Source of the DNA: Paracoccaceae bacterium
GTDB lineage: Bacteria; Pseudomonadota; Alphaproteobacteria; Rhodobacterales; Rhodobacteraceae
Length of the DNA stretch: 64,000 bases
NCBI GenBank assembly: GCA_947504705.1
Contig: CANNIA010000012.1
Coordinates: 33,471-97,470, forward strand
Reading direction: 5' to 3'
Under the pieces are notes generated by a model that saw nothing but the letters and a program-made list of their open reading frames with translations, was not told where the DNA came from and did no database searches. This document shows, piece by piece, positions 60,500 to 64,000 of the stretch (position 1 is its first letter; every line of letters starts with the position of its first letter). The position numbers were made by a program, and so were the translations under genes.

Positions 60500-61210
60500 T
60501 CAGGACAGTGCCGCCTTGAGCGCCCGCACTGCGGCGACTGAGGTCTGGCGCATTTCCGGCGGCGCAAATCCAAACGCCGCAAGTCTGGCAGGACCCTCTG
60601 CTGGAACCAAGCATGAGGCGTGAACTTCGCGGACGTGAAGGCCCTTCAACCGCGCCACAGTGCCGAGGTTGACCCCCGACCCCGGCATAATGGAAATCCG
60701 CCCCGCCGATTGGGCGACAAGGGTCGCGATCCGCCCCGCCCCTTGAGTGACCGTCACCTCTCCGCCCGAGGTCAACACCCGGCGAAAGCCCAATACAATC
60801 GCCTCCTCCAGCGCCTCGCCCATGTCCGGCACCAGATCAAAACAGCGGTGCAGCGTCAGGTCCATGCCCCCTGCCGCCGCCACCAGCCTTTGCAGGACAG
60901 AAACATCCAGCCGCCCATCGTCAAGCGATGCCCCAAGCACTACCCCCGCCAGCCCGACCGAACGGGCGGCGGCGATCTCGATCTCCATCATCGCGATTTC
61001 AGCCTCGGACCAGACGAAATCCCCGGCGCTCGGACGGATCATCGCCATGACCGGCACCCCGGCCCGACCCGCCATATCCATCAGCCCCGCCGAAGGCGTC
61101 AGCCCACCAACCGCCAGTGCCGCGCATAGCTCGATCCGGTCGGCCCCGCCTGCAACCGCTGCGGCAAGCCCTGCCGCGCTGTCGACGCAGACCTCCAGCG
61201 TCACGCCCAT
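60500..61210 (-). CDS. cutC: CutC-family protein
   Basis: 236 residues from MGVTLEVCVDSAAGL, TIM-barrel. Signatures GGADRIELCAALAVGGLTPSAG, VMAMIRPSAGDFVWS and GVVLGASLDDGRLDV. Named for copper homeostasis in E. coli, but the link to copper is disputed and the real reaction is unknown. ATG at 61210 lies within the end of the ROK kinase gene (10 bp overlap), so the pair is translationally coupled. Confidence 0.88.
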   Translation of the reverse strand: MGVTLEVCVDSAAGLAAAVAGGADRIELCAALAVGGLTPSAGLMDMAGRAGVPVMAMIRPSAGDFVWSEAEIAMMEIEIAAARSVGLAGVVLGASLDDGRLDVSVLQRLVAAAGGMDLTLHRCFDLVPDMGEALEEAIVLGFRRVLTSGGEVTVTQGAGRIATLVAQSAGRISIMPGSGVNLGTVARLKGLHVREVHASCLVPAEGPARLAAFGFAPPEMRQTSVAAVRALKAALS

Positions 61211-62076
61211 TCCGCCGCCCCCGCCATAGCCGCCCCCAAAAGCCCCGCATCCGCCCCGCATTCTGCTGGCACAACCAACGCGGCGCTCGCCGTCCGCAGC
61301 ACAGAAGCCCGCACCGCCTGATCCAGATAAGCCACCAGCCCCGGCGCGCGGCTAAGCCCGCCGCCAACCGGCACAACGCCCGCTCCCACGACATTCAGCA
61401 CCATCGCCAGCGGCCCCGCCACGAGCTCGCGCCACAATGCCACAGTCGCCGTGGCTTCGGCCTGGCCCGCCTGCCAGCGCTCGACAATCACCTCCGACGC
61501 CAACGCCTCACCCACCCGCGCCTGATGCAACCGCTCCACCCCCCGCGCGCCGCCCACGGTGTCGATGCAGCCCACCTGCCCGCAACCGCAAGGAAAGCTG
61601 TATTCCCCACGGATCACCGGCCCATGCCCCCATTCCCCGGCAAATCCGCCCTCACCGGTCACCACGCGGCCCCCGATCACCAGCCCTCCACCGACGCCTG
61701 ACCCAAGGATCACCCCGAAAACCGAAGGGTGCCCCCGCCCCGCGCCTTGCGTGGCCTCAGCCAGCGCAAAGCAATCGGCGTCGTTCAGCACCAGCACCGG
61801 CAGCCCTGTCTTCGCCTGCAACGCAGGTCCCAGCGCCAGTCCATCAATCGCCGGAATATTCGCGACTTTGCCGATGCCCGTGGCCGGATCAACCACCCCG
61901 GCAACCGAGATCGCAATGCCCTTCAGCGCCCTGGCCTTGGCAAAGCCCGCAATAGCCTGCAAAAACCCCGCCCGATCCGCCGCAGGTGTTGCCACCTCGC
62001 CCAGTGCCTGCAATTCGGCCCCGTCCCAAAGTGCCGCCCGTATCCGGCTGCCGCCGATGTCGAATGCCAGGATCAT
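61201..62076 (-). CDS. ROK-family sugar kinase
   Basis: 291 residues. ATP-binding start MILAFDIGGSRIRAALWDG, sugar site VLNDADCFALAEA, GVILGSGVGGGLVIGGRV, EWGHGP, and the ROK zinc motif CGCGQVGCIDT. Phosphorylates a hexose or N-acetyl-hexosamine; glucose, N-acetylglucosamine or mannose are all possible. It is the first gene of a two-gene unit with cutC, an association that hints at a sugar-linked role for CutC here. Confidence 0.88.
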   Translation of the reverse strand: MILAFDIGGSRIRAALWDGAELQALGEVATPAADRAGFLQAIAGFAKARALKGIAISVAGVVDPATGIGKVANIPAIDGLALGPALQAKTGLPVLVLNDADCFALAEATQGAGRGHPSVFGVILGSGVGGGLVIGGRVVTGEGGFAGEWGHGPVIRGEYSFPCGCGQVGCIDTVGGARGVERLHQARVGEALASEVIVERWQAGQAEATATVALWRELVAGPLAMVLNVVGAGVVPVGGGLSRAPGLVAYLDQAVRASVLRTASAALVVPAECGADAGLLGAAMAGAAEWA

Positions 62077-62191
62077 GCCGTCCCCTTTCGTCCCGGCCAG
62101 TCAGACCCGAAAGGCGAAAGCTTGTCAAAGCAGCAGACCGGGGCCGCACGGCTCCTCCCCTCCTGGGGAAGGCGGAGGTCTTCCGAAACCT

Positions 62192-62602
62192 CTACCGCGC
62201 CCGCATCCGGTTGCCGCGCGCATTGTGTTCAACTTCGGCAAGCCCCAGCAATTCCATCACCGGCGGCACATAGTTCCCGAACCGACCGCGATAGCCCTTC
62301 CGCACCCCGTAATACCCCGCCACCGGATTCGCGTCATCCCGCGCCCAGGCCTCGACACTGCCGTCCTGCACCGGCTTGCCCTCATCGGCATTGCCCAGTG
62401 CCACCCAATCCCCCCGCGCTTTCAACATTGCCGCCAAATCCTCGATGCAGCGCAGCTGATAGCCAAGCTTGGTCGAGCCGACCTGCACCACCAGTTCGCC
62501 CTTCACCAAATCGCGCCAGGCCTGAAAGTCCGAAGCCAGGGACGGTGTCTTCAAAAGCCAGGGATCCTGGGCTGTTCCGCTGCCATAGGTGATCATGTTC
62601 AT
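62192..62602 (-). CDS. Conserved hypothetical protein
   Basis: 136 residues (MNMITYGSGTAQDPWLLKTP), soluble, no signal peptide. The segment QLRCIEDLAAMLKARGDWV looks helical and GYYGVRKGYRGRFGNYVPPV is basic and aromatic. AAAGGTGCGGGC precedes the ATG. It is divergent from a WYL regulator 73 bp away, which may control it. Family not recognised with certainty. Confidence 0.65.
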   Translation of the reverse strand: MNMITYGSGTAQDPWLLKTPSLASDFQAWRDLVKGELVVQVGSTKLGYQLRCIEDLAAMLKARGDWVALGNADEGKPVQDGSVEAWARDDANPVAGYYGVRKGYRGRFGNYVPPVMELLGLAEVEHNARGNRMRAR

Positions 62603-62674
62603 GCCCGCACCTTTCGCTTGTTGACCGAATCAACCGTTACCCGCTCAATCACGGCATCTTCTGTCCGGTATGCC

Positions 62675-63307
62675 ATGCGCGCCTCGCGACTTCTGCACAT
62701 TCTTCTCCTCCTGCAGAACCGGGGCCGGATGACCGCCCCGGCCCTTGCGGCTGAACTTGAGGTCCACCCCCGCACGATCCAGCGCGACATCGACGCCCTG
62801 ACCGAGGCGGGCTTGCCCATCCTCACCCACCGCGGCGCCGCCGGAGGGGTTGAGCTTGGCTTCAACTACCGCAGCCGCCTGACCGGTCTGGCCGAGGATG
62901 AGGCCGAAGCCCTCGCGCTCTGGCTTTCGATCCTCCCAGCAGAGCTGACGACCCTTGGCCTTGGCACTGCCGCCAAGCGGGCGCGGGCCAAATTCCTTGA
63001 AAGCCTGCCGGACCGCAGCCGCGCCATTGCCCACACCTCGTTGGCACGCTTTCCCCTTGCTGCCGAAACACCCCCCATCCCCGACCCCCGAATCGCCGCG
63101 GTTGCAGAAGCGATCCGTCAGGGCCGGACCCTTACCCTTGCGGCCCGCTCGGCCACGCCCCTCCGGCTGCGACCCGAAACCCTTGGCTGCGGCCCGCAGG
63201 GCTGGACGGTCTTCGGCCCACCCCTCGCCGAGCCCGTCCCCCTTGTCGACTGGGGCGACATCAACATCTCCCGCGCAGCCGTAGACATCGTGGGCCACCC
63301 GGCCTAA
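62675..63307 (+). CDS. HTH/WYL-type transcriptional regulator (second in window)
   Basis: 210 residues. MRASRLLHILLLLQNRGRMT then winged HTH with VHPRTIQRDIDALTEAG, followed by a shortened C-terminal region (GLAEDEAEALALWLSI and TLTLAARSATPLRLRPETLG), where the WYL domain is reduced compared with the 27020-27724 regulator. Probably controls the divergent gene at 62192-62602. Ends 28 bp before pyrF. Confidence 0.85.
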   Translation: MRASRLLHILLLLQNRGRMTAPALAAELEVHPRTIQRDIDALTEAGLPILTHRGAAGGVELGFNYRSRLTGLAEDEAEALALWLSILPAELTTLGLGTAAKRARAKFLESLPDRSRAIAHTSLARFPLAAETPPIPDPRIAAVAEAIRQGRTLTLAARSATPLRLRPETLGCGPQGWTVFGPPLAEPVPLVDWGDINISRAAVDIVGHPA

Positions 63308-63335
63308 GAGGCCCAAGGCCAAAACGGAGGATGCG

Positions 63336-64000
63336 ATGGATGACCGCCTGATCGTGGCGCTGGATGTGCCAAACGTGGTGCAGGGCCTCGACCTTGTCGC
63401 CCGGATCGGCGATGCCGCCAGCTTTTACAAGATCGGCCTTGGCATGCTGACCGGCGGCGGCCTCGCTCTGGCCAATGAGCTGAAGCACGAACATGGCAAG
63501 CGTATCTTCCTCGACATGAAACTTTTCGACATCGGCGCCACCATCGAAGCCGCCGTTCGGGGCCTTGCGCAATACGACCTTGATTTCCTGACCGTCCACG
63601 GTGACCCGCAGGTCGTGGCGGCCGCGGCGACGGGCAAAGGGGCCACAAACCTCAAGATCCTTGCCGTGACCATCCTCACCTCGCTTGACCGCGCCGACCT
63701 TGACGCAAACCTGATCAAGCCCGGCGACATCCACGAGATCACGCTGGAACGCGCCCAACGTGCCCTGCAGGCCGGTGCCGATGGTGTCATCGCCTCCCCG
63801 CAAGAGGCCTCGATGATCCGCGCCCTGCCCGAAGCTGCAGGCAAGCTGATCGTCACGCCGGGAGTTCGCCCCGCAGGCACCGCAACCGGTGACCAGAAGC
63901 GCATCGCCACCCCGCATCAGGCGATTGCTGACGGGGCCGACCACATCGTCGTTGGCCGCCCGATCTGGCAAGCAAAAGACCCCGCCGCCGCCGCCCGCGC
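63336..64000 (+). CDS. pyrF: Orotidine 5'-phosphate decarboxylase (3' end outside window)
   Basis: The frame is cut by the right edge; 221 codons are visible, most of the usual 230-240. Start MDDRLIVALDVPN after GGAGG. Catalytic DMKLFDIGATIE (D-x-K-x-x-D) and TPGVRPAG, then ADHIVVGRPIW. Decarboxylates OMP to UMP, the last step of pyrimidine synthesis. TIM-barrel. Confidence 0.96.
   Translation, partial: MDDRLIVALDVPNVVQGLDLVARIGDAASFYKIGLGMLTGGGLALANELKHEHGKRIFLDMKLFDIGATIEAAVRGLAQYDLDFLTVHGDPQVVAAAATGKGATNLKILAVTILTSLDRADLDANLIKPGDIHEITLERAQRALQAGADGVIASPQEASMIRALPEAAGKLIVTPGVRPAGTATGDQKRIATPHQAIADGADHIVVGRPIWQAKDPAAAAR

Noticed and set aside
1..64000. Insertion sequences, prophage, integrons or toxin-antitoxin pairs
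   Set aside because: No transposase, integrase, terminase or known toxin/antitoxin motif was seen; tRNA-Val is not followed by an integrase.

Overview
The window looks like a chromosomal segment of an alphaproteobacterium of the order Rhodobacterales (Rhodobacter/Gemmobacter/Paracoccus-like). Reasons: high GC with strong third-position GC bias; an fbcFBC-type cytochrome bc1 operon whose cytochrome b haem histidines sit at 97, 111, 198 and 212; the glnD-murJ-rhomboid-trpS neighbourhood; a DUF1523 protein; and dispersed intergenic repeats of a kind I associate with this family. I see no rRNA, CRISPR array, transposase, integrase or phage gene. This is core and lightly accessory chromosome, not a genomic island. 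The species is an inference.

Layout. 1-5 kb: 3' part of glnD (cut by the window), a tiny secreted protein, murJ, a rhomboid without catalytic residues, trpS. 5.4-8.8 kb: convergent mnmH and a FAD-oxidoreductase/SelD fusion, i.e. a tRNA 2-selenouridine module. 9.3-12.3 kb: a six-repeat Sel1 protein and four small membrane-protein genes including DUF1523. 12.5-15.9 kb: TPP riboswitch plus thiBPQ. 15.9-18.8 kb: petABC. 19-25.3 kb: PAP2 phosphatase, GST, PaiB-like flavoprotein, rpmJ, tRNA-Val(GAC), N-formylglutamate amidohydrolase, exported alpha/beta hydrolase, dinB. 25.5-27 kb: a four-part ferredoxin/flavin reductase/truncated haemoglobin/CxxC-CxxC protein. 27-34.4 kb: WYL regulator with divergent GST, EamA transporter, VOC protein, HU, AMP nucleosidase, methyltransferase, NAD-dependent epimerase-like protein, FAH-family hydrolase. 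34.5-40.7 kb: DUF900 lipoprotein, then a tight operon of class IV aminotransferase, phytanoyl-CoA dioxygenase-like protein, sulfotransferase-like protein and exported TAP-type hydrolase. 40.8-45.1 kb: argG, two paralogous membrane proteins, ilvA. 45.1-46.9 kb: divergent Hpt protein and response-regulator/PP2C phosphatase. 46.8-55.2 kb: Nudix, then hslO, CoA-pyrophosphatase, cca, a heterodimeric ABC exporter and an RNA (uracil-5) methyltransferase. 55.3-57.1 kb: two L,D-transpeptidases around a CAP-domain lipoprotein. 57.2-64 kb: clpB, cutC-ROK kinase, two hypotheticals, a second WYL regulator and pyrF (cut by the window).

How the parts work together. The thiamine module is a complete riboswitch-controlled ABC importer. 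petABC is the whole bc1 complex. mnmH and selD supply and use selenophosphate for tRNA selenation; no selA/selB is in the window. The cell-wall genes (murJ, two YkuD proteins, CAP protein) are dispersed. The candidates that look least described are the ferredoxin-reductase-globin fusion (25476-27023) and the translationally coupled aminotransferase/PhyH/sulfotransferase cassette (35876-38750).

Non-coding structure: rho-independent or bidirectional terminators after trpS, thiQ/petC, rpmJ, HU, argG and ldt/clpB; paired 20-22 bp palindromes at two sites; two copies of an AAGCGCAATTTGA element; four copies of a CAAGG(G/A)CTTGGCTG-type element. All starts were chosen by eye from Shine-Dalgarno spacing and family length; no database search was possible.
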